From Hyphomicrobiaceae bacterium (GTDB taxonomy: Bacteria > Pseudomonadota > Alphaproteobacteria > Rhizobiales > Methyloligellaceae): DNA of 64,000 nucleotides. The DNA lies in the NCBI GenBank assembly GCA_028066055.1, contig JALCBY010000009.1:73430-137429 (forward strand), in the 5' to 3' direction. Position 1 is the first letter of the stretch. The number at the start of each line of letters is the position of its first letter. Under the pieces are notes generated by a model. The model had not been told where the DNA came from and did no database searches. It worked only from the letters and a program-made list of their open reading frames with translations. Made by a program: the position numbers and the translations under genes. Of this stretch, positions 43,782 to 53,557 are shown piece after piece.

Positions 43782-45491
43782 CTACTGGCCGGCATTCTTT
43801 GAAATGATGCCGACGATGATCGGTCCCCAAAGGGTCAGAAAGACATTCGCCACCGCGTAGGTGACGGTGAAGGTAGCGACAGGCGTCGCATTGCCCGCCT
43901 TCGAGAGCAGCGCGGCGAAGCCCGGATTGGCACTTCGTCCTCCGACCACACAAGCCAGCGCTTCGATCGGATTGCGAATTTTCAGAACGTAGTAGGAGAA
44001 ATAAAACACCACGATCTGAGGAATGATCGTGACCGCGACACCGAGCAGCAGCAGCGTCAACCCGAATTTCTGAATGGTGACAAAAGCCTGCGGTCCGGCC
44101 GTCAGGCCGACGACCGCAACGAACACCGCCAGCCCGAAATCGCGCAGAAAATTGGACGCACCCGTCGGCAGCGCCGCAAACCGGGGATGCGTGCTGCGCA
44201 GCCATCCGAACAGCAGCCCCGACAGCAGACACCCGCCCCCGGTTCCGAGCGTCACCGGAACGCCCCACAATTTGACGGTTCCCATGCCAACGAGGATGCC
44301 AAGCGCCATGCCGAATCCAAAGAAGACAAAATCGGTGAACGCACCGGCAGGAATCTTGTAACCGACTTTTGCCTGAACCCGATCAAGATCCTTCGGCGTT
44401 CCGACAAGGTGCAGTTCATCCCCCTTGTGCAGTTCCAGTCCGGGTAGCAGCGGCAATTCGTGCCCCGCCCGCCGGATGCGGATCGCGTAAATCCCCCGGC
44501 GCAAATCGGCATTCACATGATCGTTGATCTCCTGGATGGTGTGCCCGGCGAGCTTGCTGTTGGTCAGGATGATCTCGCGCGCCTCTTCGACCAGTTGAAA
44601 TTCCGACGGTGCCTGTACTTCGGTTCCGAGATACCCTTCCGTCTTCGCAATATCGGAAATCAGGCCGGTCACGGCGACAATATCGCCCGATTTGAGTTTT
44701 GTTTGATCCGTGACGTCAATCTCCTTGGCGTCACGGAAGATGGCTTCGATCTTGGAATCCGACAGTCCGTTTTGAGCGGCGGACACCGTCTTTCCATTTG
44801 CCTTGCCGGAGGCCGTGACCTTGTAGCAACGGGTCGCGACCCGCTTGATCGCGTCGAACTGACCGGGATCGAGCTCCGGCCGCCCACCGGAAATGGACTG
44901 GGCGAGCTTGACGGCTTCCGCGCGGATATCCCAACCCATGACCATGGGGATGAACCATGTGGCGACGATGATCGGTCCGAGCGAACCGAAAATGTATGTT
45001 ACCGCATACCCGACCGCGACGTTGGTCTGCATGATCTTGATCTGTTCAGGCGAGACATCGAGCTTGGCAATGGCGTCTCCCGCTGTGCCGAGGATGGCCG
45101 ATTGAGTCAGCCCGCCCGCCGCGAGACCTGCAGCCGTTCCGCGATCGAGATCGAACATCCATGCCGTAGCCAGCACGCACAGCAGACCAACGAAACACAT
45201 GACGAAAGCCGAAATCAGCTGATTGATCGTCCGCCGGTTGATCGATTGAAAGAATTGCGGTCCGCCCTGATAACCGACCGCGTAAATGAAGAGAGCGAAG
45301 AAGATGGACTTCACGCCGGGGTCGAGTTTGATGCCGAGTTGGCCGATCAGAACACCGACGAGCAATGTCCCGGCGATGCCGCCCAGAACAAACCGTCCAA
45401 CCTTGAACTTACCGGCGATGTAGCCAAGCCCGACGGTAACAAACAGCGCAAGCAGCGGTGCTGCATCAAACAGCTTGTCGATAAATTCCAT
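43782..45491 (-). CDS. aspT: aspartate:alanine antiporter (AAE family)
   Basis: The 569-residue protein has five to six N-terminal helices, a central soluble part with two RCK_C (TrkA-C) domains (about 210-375; SEFQLVEEAREIILTNSKLAGHTIQEI is in the second), and further helices. GLGYIAGKFKVGRFVLGGIAGTLLVG and AGGLTQSAILGTAGDAIAKL are AspT-like. It swaps external aspartate for internal alanine without using energy. GGGGAGG lies upstream of the ATG. With AsdA it forms a known decarboxylation/antiport cycle that builds proton motive force. Confidence 0.93.
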   Translation of the reverse strand: MEFIDKLFDAAPLLALFVTVGLGYIAGKFKVGRFVLGGIAGTLLVGVLIGQLGIKLDPGVKSIFFALFIYAVGYQGGPQFFQSINRRTINQLISAFVMCFVGLLCVLATAWMFDLDRGTAAGLAAGGLTQSAILGTAGDAIAKLDVSPEQIKIMQTNVAVGYAVTYIFGSLGPIIVATWFIPMVMGWDIRAEAVKLAQSISGGRPELDPGQFDAIKRVATRCYKVTASGKANGKTVSAAQNGLSDSKIEAIFRDAKEIDVTDQTKLKSGDIVAVTGLISDIAKTEGYLGTEVQAPSEFQLVEEAREIILTNSKLAGHTIQEINDHVNADLRRGIYAIRIRRAGHELPLLPGLELHKGDELHLVGTPKDLDRVQAKVGYKIPAGAFTDFVFFGFGMALGILVGMGTVKLWGVPVTLGTGGGCLLSGLLFGWLRSTHPRFAALPTGASNFLRDFGLAVFVAVVGLTAGPQAFVTIQKFGLTLLLLGVAVTIIPQIVVFYFSYYVLKIRNPIEALACVVGGRSANPGFAALLSKAGNATPVATFTVTYAVANVFLTLWGPIIVGIISKNAGQ

Positions 45492-45607
45492 CTGACCTCC
45501 CCTGTCGGGTTATCGGTCGTATCGGAAAATATTCCGGAAGAATTGTAACGGCGTAATCGACCACTAACCAGAGCAATGCTTGGGTACATTCCAAGCTTGA
45601 CTACGCA

Positions 45608-47092
45608 TCAACGTCTAGGCCGTCCTTGATCTGGCTCAACCGACGCTCCGGGAGGTTCGACCCGGGTGCCCCACAACTTGCGGCGAACGAACCTGTAGTA
45701 GGCTTCCGCATCGTAGAGTTCCACTGCCAGCCGTAAATTGAGTGCGCTCAGTCGTCCGACTGCCGAAAGCAGCGTGTAGTTCGCCACCACGACGTTACGG
45801 TCACCAACGACCAGTTGAACGTTGGATGACAACGCGGTTTGCTGCGCATTGAGAACATCAAGCACGGTTCGCGTGCCTGCCTTTTCCTCGCGGCGCGTTC
45901 CCTTCAGGGCAACGTTGTTCGCTTCGGCTGCAATGCGGTTCGATCTGAGCTGAGCACGCGCCGACGCGAGTTGAGACCAGGCGGACACGACACCGGAGCG
46001 AACCTGCAGGCGGGCCTGGCGAACGTCCTCCTGGCGCTGAAACAGAGTCTGTTTTGCCTGGCGGACCTGTGAGGACGGTGCACCGCCCTGATAAAACGGC
46101 ACCGTCAGGCGCACAAAGGCCGACGTATCCCCTTGTTTCTCCACAATGGCCGATGAATCGAACTCGCGCGAATGCTGAAGCTGGAGATCGACCTGCGGCA
46201 GCATCTTGCCCCTGGCAGCCGCAACCGCGTTACGAGCGGCTTCCTCCTGAAACAAGGCTGACACGACGGCAGGATGCTCGCGTTGCGCGATCTCGATGGC
46301 CTCCCCAAGCGAGCGCGGAAGCAGATGCGCAATGGATGCGGGGGGCCTCAGCGCGCGCGGCTGGCGCCCGATCACTTCAAAATAGGTTGCCTCGCTCGAT
46401 TTGAGCTGGCCCCGTGCACCCTCAAGCGACGCGGTCGAGGCTGCACGCTGCGCCTTCGACTGTGCGAGGTCCGTCTCGGTAAGCGCGCCGGCCTTGAACC
46501 GCCGCTCGTTGGACGCGAGATATTCGGTCAGGACCTCCACGTCATTTTTCTGCAGCCCGACCGTCGCCTGATTCTGGATCACGTCCATATAGGCCGTCAC
46601 CGCATCAAGCAGCGTCGTCTGCTCGGTATTTCTCAGGCTTTCGCGTGTCGCAAGCACATTGGCTTCAGCTTCGCGAATGGTGTTGATTGTCTGAAATCCG
46701 CGAAACAGGGACTGGCTGAGCGTCACCGAATAGGTCTGCTGGTCGTCCCGGCTATCGAGATCTATCTGGCGGCCGAGTGGATCAAGGATGTTGCGGCGCA
46801 GGGACCGTTTGAGTGTGAGGTCGCGTTCCTCGTGACCGGCCCCGGCCTGACCCGTGATCGTTGGCCGGCGTGCCGCCCGGGCCTGCGGAACGGTCTCGTC
46901 CGTCGCACGCAGTTGCGCGCGCGCCGCCTGCAACTGCGGATTGCTCGTGTAAGCCAGCGCGAGCGCCGCATTCAGAGATTCAGATTTGGCGGGTGTCGCC
47001 AGACAGAGCAGCAGGATAGCGGCGCTTGCGCCAAGTGCGCTCCGCACCCGGCGATATAACGGCCTGTATTCGACCGTGCGTGTCACCCGCAT
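45608..47092 (-). CDS. TolC-family outer-membrane efflux channel
   Basis: ATG at 47092 (MRVTRTVEYRPLYRRV) gives 494 residues; longer in-frame starts lack support. A signal segment (GASAAILLLCLATPAKS) is followed by SLNAALALAYTSNPQLQAARAQLRA, the standard TolC opening. The two repeats of long coiled helices and strands follow (VTLSQSLFRGFQTINTIREAEANV; FVRLTVPFYQGGAPSSQVRQAKQT). It is the third gene of the RND system, about 178 bp after the pump gene, so it is presumably its outer-membrane channel. A type I secretion role is possible for the family. Confidence 0.9.
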   Translation of the reverse strand: MRVTRTVEYRPLYRRVRSALGASAAILLLCLATPAKSESLNAALALAYTSNPQLQAARAQLRATDETVPQARAARRPTITGQAGAGHEERDLTLKRSLRRNILDPLGRQIDLDSRDDQQTYSVTLSQSLFRGFQTINTIREAEANVLATRESLRNTEQTTLLDAVTAYMDVIQNQATVGLQKNDVEVLTEYLASNERRFKAGALTETDLAQSKAQRAASTASLEGARGQLKSSEATYFEVIGRQPRALRPPASIAHLLPRSLGEAIEIAQREHPAVVSALFQEEAARNAVAAARGKMLPQVDLQLQHSREFDSSAIVEKQGDTSAFVRLTVPFYQGGAPSSQVRQAKQTLFQRQEDVRQARLQVRSGVVSAWSQLASARAQLRSNRIAAEANNVALKGTRREEKAGTRTVLDVLNAQQTALSSNVQLVVGDRNVVVANYTLLSAVGRLSALNLRLAVELYDAEAYYRFVRRKLWGTRVEPPGASVEPDQGRPRR

Positions 47093-47270
47093 TCCAACCT
47101 GCCCCCAACGCGACTGAAGATCAGACGCAAACGCGCTCAGATGAGCCTTGGAAGAGAACGGCCAACCTTCGCGCGCGGTCCCCGTCCGAGCAGCTACTAT
47201 AGCCGCTGACCATAGCACCTTGAAGACCAAAGGCCGTGCCGGTCACTCTTGTGTCCACAGGAAGTAGATG

Positions 47271-50200
47271 TCAGGTCGCCTTTGTTTTCGGCTTTTGCTT
47301 GGGCTCGGATCCGAATTTCTCGCGCATTGTCTGGAAGATGTAATAGAGCACCGGAATGTAAAACAGGCCCACGATCGAATCGAAGATCATGCCTGAAAAC
47401 ACCACAACGCCGATGGAAACCCTGCTCGACGCACCCGCACCCGTCGCGAAGACCAGCGGCAAGACGCCGATGATGAAACACACGCCTGTCATGGTAACCG
47501 GACGGAAGCGGACACGCGCGGAACTCATGGCGGCTTCGTGAATCGATTCGCCCTCCTCGCGCCGGACACGCGAGAACTCGACAAGCATGATGGCCTTCTT
47601 GGCGGCCAGTCCGATCAGCAGGACGATACCGATCTGCGCGTAGAGATTGTTGTCGAGCAGCGAAATGAGTGCCAGCGGCAGCATGGCGCCGAAGACGGCG
47701 AACACAGCCGACAACATCACCGCAACCGGCAGGTTCCAGCTCTCATACTGCGCGACGAGAAACAGATAGGCGAAGAGAAAGGCGAACAGAAAGATGTAGA
47801 TCATCAGGCCCGAGGCCTTCACCTCCTGCAACGACATCCCAGTCCATTCCACGCTGTAGCCTTCCGGCAAAGACTTTTCCGCAACTTCTTCGATCGCCGC
47901 GATGGCCTGACCCGTGCTATAGCCGGTTGCCGTCATGCCCTGAACCGGCGCCGTTGGCACCAGATTGTACCGATTTACGGCTTCGGGTCCGATGACCGAC
48001 TTCATCTCGACCATGGCGGCGAGCGGCACCATGTCGCCCTGGGCATTCCGCACCTGGATACGCCCGATATCGGTCAAGGCGTCCCGGTATTTCGCGTCCG
48101 CCGCGATGATGACCCAATACTGCTCGTTGAACAGATTGAAGTTGTTGACATAGGCGCTGCCGAGATTGGCCTTCAGCGCATCGAATATCGAGCTGACCGG
48201 AATTCCGAGCGATTCCGCCTTCACACGATCGATTTCCAGATAATATTGCGGCGCCCCCGCTGACAACGTGCTGAAGAAGCGCAGAAATTCCGGCCTTTCA
48301 TTCGCGGCCACTATGAGCGCGCGGGTGACCGAGGCCAGTTCCTGTATCGGACGTCCGGCGTTGTCCTGAAGCTGACCGGTAACACCGCCACTGATCCCCA
48401 GGCCGTCAATCGGCGGCAATGGCAGGACGAACGCCTCTGCCTCCGGCAACGTCGCCAGCTTCTTGTCCATGCGATTGAGGATGTTGAACCATCTCAACTC
48501 CGAACTTGTCCGCTCGCTCCACGGCGTCAGCACCGGGATAAGCAGCGCGTAGTTCGATCCGGCCCCTGCGATGATGCTGAACCCGGTGACGGAGATGACG
48601 TCCTGAACACCGTCCATCTCCTTGATCATGTCCGTCATTTTCTCCGCGACCGCGTCAGTGCGCCTGAGCGCCGCACCGTCGGGGAGCTGGACGTTCACCA
48701 GCAGGACACCCTTGTCCTCAAGCGGCACGAAACCGGTCGGGATCTTCCAGATCATGAAAACCGTTCCGGCGAAGAACACGATGAAAATCACGATGGACAG
48801 CGCCAGCCGCGCCAGCATGAACTCCACGATTCTCACATACACATTCCGGCACTTCTCAATGAACCTCGGGAAAAGGGCGAGCAGGCCGCGCGGAGCGGCC
48901 GTCTTCTTCTTCATGAATGTCACGCACAGGACAGGCGCCAGCGTCAGAGCGTTGATGGCGGATAGCGTGAAGGCGATGGTGATGGTGAGTGCGAACTGCA
49001 AATAGACTTCGCCCGTGATGCCGGGGAAGAAACAGACGGGCACGAACACGGCGAGCAGGACAAATGTCGTGGCGATGATCGGCCGCGTCACCTGGTTCAT
49101 GGCCTTGATCGTCGCATCGCGCGTGGATAGTCCCTCCTCATCCATGATGCGTTCGACATTTTCGGTGATAACGATGGAATCGTCGACGACAAGCGTGATC
49201 GCCAGGATGATGGCGAACAGCGTGATCAAGTTCGCAGAGAAACCAATGATGTAGAGCGCCGCGACGGTACCAATCAGCGAGACGGGAATCGCGATCGCCG
49301 GAATGAGTGTCGTGCGCCAGTTCGTCAGGAACAGGAAGGTCACGGCGATCACCAGACCGCCGGTCATGGCCAAAGTCTTGATGATCTCGTCGACGGACTC
49401 GCGAACCGCCTTGGTGATGTCATAGAGCAGCTTGTACTCGACATCCTCGGGGAAGGACTTGGCGAGAATCTCCAGCTCCGAATAGACCGCATCGGCAACA
49501 TCCAGCGCGTTTGCGCCCGACGCCTGATAGATCGCGACCGATGCGGCCGGTTTGTTGTTGAGCGCAGAATTTGCCGCGTAAGACCGCGATCCGAGCTCCA
49601 CGCGCGCAACATCCTTGATGCGCACCATCGAACCGTCCGGGTTCGCGCGCACGATGATGTTCTCGAATTCCTTGACCGAGTCGAGACGCCCTTTCGTCTG
49701 CAAGGTGAACTGGAACTCGGACGGGACCCCGTAAGGCGGCGCGCCGATCTGGCCCGCTGACGCTTCCAGGCTCTGCGACTGGATGGCATTGGAAACGTCC
49801 GTCGACGTGAGATTGAGCGCCGTCAGCTTGTCCGGGTCGATCCATACGCGCATGGAGTAGTCAAGCGGGCCGAACTGAGACACGCTTCCCACACCCGGAA
49901 TACGCGCCAGCGTGTCCTGCATCTTGATCGTTGCATAGTTGCTGAGGAAGATTTCGTCATGGGTGCTGTTCGGCGAAATGAGATTGACCACCAGCAACAT
50001 GCTGCTGGACTGCTTCTTGGTGGTAACGCCCTGCTGCACCACCGCCTGCGGCAGTTGCGGAGACGCCAGCGAAACACGGTTTTGCACATTAACCGCAGCA
50101 ATATCCGGATCGGTTCCGACCGCAAAGGTCACTGTCAACTGATAGGTGCCGTTGTTGGAGCTGGTCGACGACATGTAGATCATGTTGTCCACCCCGTTGA

Positions 50201-50408
50201 CCTGCGTCTCGATGGGGATGGCGACCGTCTTGGCAATGTCGGATGCGTTGGCGCCCGGATATTGCGCGTTCACCACCACCTGTGGCGGCGCAATGTCGGG
50301 ATATTCGGAAATGGGGATGAAGTAGATCGCTATCGCGCCAACGAGCGTGATGACGATCGAGATAACGAACGCGAATTTCGGACGGTCGATGAAGAATTCC
50401 GACAGCAT
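47271..50408 (-). CDS. RND multidrug efflux pump, inner-membrane subunit (HAE1/AcrB type)
   Basis: The 1045-residue length and MLSEFFIDRPKFAFVISIVI at the start are classic for AcrB/MexB-type pumps. GANASDIAKTVAIPIETQVNGVDNMIYM, VVDDSIVITENVERIMDEEG with the proton-relay acidic pair, and FFPGITGEVYLQFALTI are present. The protein is a trimer in the inner membrane that exchanges protons for drugs, taking substrate from the periplasm. It lies 4 bp after the adaptor gene. Substrates cannot be predicted. No local repressor gene is present. Confidence 0.94.
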   Translation of the reverse strand: MLSEFFIDRPKFAFVISIVITLVGAIAIYFIPISEYPDIAPPQVVVNAQYPGANASDIAKTVAIPIETQVNGVDNMIYMSSTSSNNGTYQLTVTFAVGTDPDIAAVNVQNRVSLASPQLPQAVVQQGVTTKKQSSSMLLVVNLISPNSTHDEIFLSNYATIKMQDTLARIPGVGSVSQFGPLDYSMRVWIDPDKLTALNLTSTDVSNAIQSQSLEASAGQIGAPPYGVPSEFQFTLQTKGRLDSVKEFENIIVRANPDGSMVRIKDVARVELGSRSYAANSALNNKPAASVAIYQASGANALDVADAVYSELEILAKSFPEDVEYKLLYDITKAVRESVDEIIKTLAMTGGLVIAVTFLFLTNWRTTLIPAIAIPVSLIGTVAALYIIGFSANLITLFAIILAITLVVDDSIVITENVERIMDEEGLSTRDATIKAMNQVTRPIIATTFVLLAVFVPVCFFPGITGEVYLQFALTITIAFTLSAINALTLAPVLCVTFMKKKTAAPRGLLALFPRFIEKCRNVYVRIVEFMLARLALSIVIFIVFFAGTVFMIWKIPTGFVPLEDKGVLLVNVQLPDGAALRRTDAVAEKMTDMIKEMDGVQDVISVTGFSIIAGAGSNYALLIPVLTPWSERTSSELRWFNILNRMDKKLATLPEAEAFVLPLPPIDGLGISGGVTGQLQDNAGRPIQELASVTRALIVAANERPEFLRFFSTLSAGAPQYYLEIDRVKAESLGIPVSSIFDALKANLGSAYVNNFNLFNEQYWVIIAADAKYRDALTDIGRIQVRNAQGDMVPLAAMVEMKSVIGPEAVNRYNLVPTAPVQGMTATGYSTGQAIAAIEEVAEKSLPEGYSVEWTGMSLQEVKASGLMIYIFLFAFLFAYLFLVAQYESWNLPVAVMLSAVFAVFGAMLPLALISLLDNNLYAQIGIVLLIGLAAKKAIMLVEFSRVRREEGESIHEAAMSSARVRFRPVTMTGVCFIIGVLPLVFATGAGASSRVSIGVVVFSGMIFDSIVGLFYIPVLYYIFQTMREKFGSEPKQKPKTKAT

Positions 50409-50412
50409 GAAT

Positions 50413-51543
50413 TCAACTCTTCTGCTGAACCGGATTGACGACGACGCCGGGGCTCACTTTCTGAATGCCCTGGACGATGACCTTCTCACCTTCCTTCAGG
50501 CCATCCTTGATGACCCAGTCGGCGCCCACCTGCTCCCCAAGCGTAACCTTGCGCTTTGCGACCTTGTCGTTCTCCCCGACGATCAGGACATATGATCCGG
50601 ACTGATCGTTCTGGAGCGCGATTTGCGGCACGACAATCGCAGTCTGGGATTTATCGGATTTCAACGTCACATTGACGAACTGGCCCGGGATCAGGACGTG
50701 CTTTGAGTTCTTAAACTGGGCGCGCACCTCAATCGTGTCGGTGCCCTGGCCGATCTCGATACCGACATAGTCGAGCTTGCCCGGTTGGGTATAGGTGCTG
50801 CCGTCGGCAAGCTGGAGATGCGGCGTGAGCGCGGCCTTCGTTTCGCGCACCAGACCCGCCTTGCGCGCCTCGATCAGATCCCGCTCGCTGACGAAAAACG
50901 TCACGTAAATCGGATCGAGGCTCACGATCGTGGCCAGCGTTCCGGTACTCGGTCCAACGAGATTGCCGACATCGACATTTGCCGAGCTGATCCGCCCGGC
51001 GATGGGGCTGCGAATTTCCGTGTAACCGAGATTGAGGCTGGAAGCGGCCAGCGCCGCTTTCGCCTTCTGAACATTTGCCTTGGCCACATCGCGATTCGCG
51101 ACCGCTGCATCCAACGTCTGCTTGGTGACGTCGTTGGTGGCGGCCAGACCCTTGTCGCGCTCATAGTCGACCTCGGCCTGCTTGAGCTGCGCTTGCGTGG
51201 CGGCGACATCGGCCCGGCTCTGGGCGACCGCCGCCTTGTAGGCATCCTGTTCGATCAGGAAAAGAAGGTCGTCCTTCTTGACGAAACCGCCTTCCTTGAA
51301 GTCGCGCTTCTCAAGCGTGCCTTCCACCCGCGCCGTCAGCCGTACCGTTTTGACGGCGGCAACCCGCCCGACATAGGTCCGCTGTTTGCTCACATCCCGA
51401 TTGGCTACTGTCGCAACGATCACACTCGGTTTCGTTGACGTTGTCGCCCCGCTCTTGCTGCTTTTATCGGCCGCGTAAGCGGCAGACCCAAAAAGCAACG
51501 CTGCAACCAGTCCAAGCCGAATTCCGCCCATCCGAAATACCAT
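50413..51543 (-). CDS. RND efflux periplasmic adaptor (AcrA type)
   Basis: The 376-residue protein (ATG 51543; a GTG lies one codon earlier) has a cleavable signal ending at AAYAA, lipoyl halves, a short alpha-hairpin of about 60 residues (VAQSRADVAATQAQLKQAEVDYERDKGL), and RSPIAGRISSANVDVGNLV. It links the pump to the TolC channel. It has no lipobox, unlike E. coli AcrA. The order of adaptor, pump and channel on one strand makes one operon. Confidence 0.92.
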   Translation of the reverse strand: MVFRMGGIRLGLVAALLFGSAAYAADKSSKSGATTSTKPSVIVATVANRDVSKQRTYVGRVAAVKTVRLTARVEGTLEKRDFKEGGFVKKDDLLFLIEQDAYKAAVAQSRADVAATQAQLKQAEVDYERDKGLAATNDVTKQTLDAAVANRDVAKANVQKAKAALAASSLNLGYTEIRSPIAGRISSANVDVGNLVGPSTGTLATIVSLDPIYVTFFVSERDLIEARKAGLVRETKAALTPHLQLADGSTYTQPGKLDYVGIEIGQGTDTIEVRAQFKNSKHVLIPGQFVNVTLKSDKSQTAIVVPQIALQNDQSGSYVLIVGENDKVAKRKVTLGEQVGADWVIKDGLKEGEKVIVQGIQKVSPGVVVNPVQQKS

Positions 51544-51645
51544 CACCTATGCCCGTGATTTGGAACGACAAATGTATAGGATCGCCCCTGCGTGACAAGT
51601 GTAGTTGTGCTGCATCACTTTGACCTCACCGGTGACGATGAACTC

Positions 51646-52605
51646 TTACTGAAGCTCTCTCATCATCTCGAAAATGAAGGGAACCGTGATCACGGAGGCG
51701 ATCGTCGTGAAGAAAACAATCTTGCTGCCCAACCGGGCATCGCAGCCATAGGCGCTGCACAAGATAACCGCCAGAGTCGACGCCGGCATGGCACCTTCAA
51801 GCACAAGCACGTCAACCTGCCAAACCTCAAGGTCCAGCGCATGCTGCTGCATCCACAGGATGACGGGCATGGCAATCAACTTCACAACGCCCACACCAGC
51901 CGCCGCCACAAGCATTGCACGCACCGCTTCGAGCCGCAGCAACAGACCGACCGACAAGGTGACCAGGAAGGTGTTCGCAGCGCCAAGGACGTGAATGCCA
52001 TCGAGGAAACTTGTGTATGTCGGGTGTTCGATCACCCCGAATGTGAGCGTGATTGCGATCCCGGCAACGAATGAGAGAAAGATCGGCGAGTAGAAATATT
52101 TGAGCGCGGACCTCAGGCGCCCTTCAGGCGCGGCATCGCTACTCCCATAGTAAAGAGCAATGATCGGCCCGAGCGTGAACAATATCGGCTGTACGCCCAG
52201 ACTCGAGAGTACCACCGCCTCGGCCATGGCAGAGTCATCATGAGGAAACACCTGCCCTATCAGCGCAAAACCAAGCAGTGACGAACTGCCTATGCCCGAA
52301 CACAAGACGATGGCGCCCATTGCCGGTGCGTCCGCCTTCAGGAGACGGCCCACGACCCAGCCCAAGGCCAGGCAGATCAGGGTTGCAATCGCCATGAAGC
52401 CGGCCAGTTCCAGCTCGGCCCAGTGAAGTTCGGTCCGCGCCATGGACACAAAGATCAGTGCAGGCAGTGTGACGCTGGTAATGAGTTTCGAGAAAATTTC
52501 TCCGTCACGCTCACTGAGCAGACCGACGCGCCGCAACAACATTGCGAGGCCGATAAGAGCAAGCAGAACGACGATGGACGAGACAATCCGGAAATGAATA
52601 TCCAT
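51646..52605 (-). CDS. AEC family transporter (auxin efflux carrier type)
   Basis: The 319-residue protein has about ten hydrophobic helices. LLRRVGLLSERDGEIFSKLITSVTLPALIF at the start and LYGSSD-like loops in the middle fit AEC permeases, which carry organic acids such as malate or malonate. GGGGGGA upstream supports the start MDIHFRIVSS. It follows cyoD by 30 bp on the same strand and might be co-transcribed with the oxidase, but no functional link is known. Confidence 0.85.
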   Translation of the reverse strand: MDIHFRIVSSIVVLLALIGLAMLLRRVGLLSERDGEIFSKLITSVTLPALIFVSMARTELHWAELELAGFMAIATLICLALGWVVGRLLKADAPAMGAIVLCSGIGSSSLLGFALIGQVFPHDDSAMAEAVVLSSLGVQPILFTLGPIIALYYGSSDAAPEGRLRSALKYFYSPIFLSFVAGIAITLTFGVIEHPTYTSFLDGIHVLGAANTFLVTLSVGLLLRLEAVRAMLVAAAGVGVVKLIAMPVILWMQQHALDLEVWQVDVLVLEGAMPASTLAVILCSAYGCDARLGSKIVFFTTIASVITVPFIFEMMRELQ

Positions 52606-52635
52606 GCGCGTCGTCCCCCCAAAACGCGCCTGCGA

Positions 52636-52950
52636 TCACATCATCCGGTGGTGCAGGTCGAACATGATCCAGAGGCTGCCCATCACCATGATGAAGATCA
52701 GAAACGTCGCAAAGAACAGAGCGGCGAGGTTCTCGCGTGGCGTATGCTCGAAATCCAGATGCAGGAAAAAGCGCAGATGAACGCCGACCTGGATGATGGC
52801 CGCCACCGCAATCGCAATCAGGCTCGGTACCTTCGGCAACAACCCGAAGGCCACAATCGAGAACGGAATCGCTGTCAACAGAATGGCCAGCAAGAGGCCG
52901 ATACCATAGGTCCGTTTCGTGGGTCCCGACTGTTGTTGCGCACTAGCCAT
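52636..52950 (-). CDS. cyoD: cytochrome o ubiquinol oxidase subunit IV
   Basis: The 104-residue protein has three hydrophobic helices and YGIGLLLAILLTAIPFSIVAFG, with HLRFFLHLDF in the middle, as in CyoD. It is a small accessory subunit of the bo3 quinol oxidase. It overlaps cyoC by 8 bases and is the last oxidase gene. No cyoE gene (heme O synthase) is in this stretch. Confidence 0.93.
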   Translation of the reverse strand: MASAQQQSGPTKRTYGIGLLLAILLTAIPFSIVAFGLLPKVPSLIAIAVAAIIQVGVHLRFFLHLDFEHTPRENLAALFFATFLIFIMVMGSLWIMFDLHHRMM

Positions 52951-53557
52951 CGAGCACCCCCGGTAGATAAACCACCGAAAAAATCGCGACCCACACGATG
53001 TCGAGGAAGTGCCAGAACAGTCCGAGGCGATACAGCCGCGACGCCACCGGATTGGTCAACCCCTTCATCACTACCTGAACGCACATCACGGCGATGCCGA
53101 TCAGGCCAATACTGACATGCAGTCCGTGCGTGCCGACGAGCGTAAAGAATGCCGACAGGAATCCGCTACGATCAGGCCCCGCACCTTGCGCGATCATGTC
53201 TCGAAACTCGCCCAGTTCCATGGCGACAAACGCCGCGCCCAGAAGGAATGTGACGATGAGCCATCTGAGGACACCGCTGCTGTCACGCGAAACCATAGCC
53301 ACCGTGGCCAGCCCGAATGTTGCGCTGCTCACGAGCAACACCATGGTTTCGGCAAAGGCCCGTTTGAGATCGAACAGCTCCTTGCCGCCCGGGCCTCCGG
53401 CCGTGTTTCCCGACAGCACGATATAGGTTGCGAAGAGCAACGCGAAAATGATCGCATCGCTCATCAGGTAAACCCAGAAGCCAAACGCCTTCTCGTCCCG
53501 TCCGTCTATAGGCAGCGGTGCGTCCTGTTCCGGTATCGCGGTGCGTCGCGCGGTCAT
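52943..53557 (-). CDS. cyoC: cytochrome o ubiquinol oxidase subunit III
   Basis: The 204-residue protein has five helices, with [41 protein letters not shown] and [23 protein letters not shown], all typical of CyoC. It is a core membrane subunit of the bo3 oxidase. It overlaps cyoB by 4 bases and cyoD by 8 bases. Confidence 0.94.
   Translation of the reverse strand: MTARRTAIPEQDAPLPIDGRDEKAFGFWVYLMSDAIIFALLFATYIVLSGNTAGGPGGKELFDLKRAFAETMVLLVSSATFGLATVAMVSRDSSGVLRWLIVTFLLGAAFVAMELGEFRDMIAQGAGPDRSGFLSAFFTLVGTHGLHVSIGLIGIAVMCVQVVMKGLTNPVASRLYRLGLFWHFLDIVWVAIFSVVYLPGVLDG

Noticed and set aside
45578..45596. GCTTGG and CCAAGC hairpin between aspT and the TolC gene as a terminator
   Set aside because: The stem is only 6 bp with a 7-base loop, and no T run follows on either strand.
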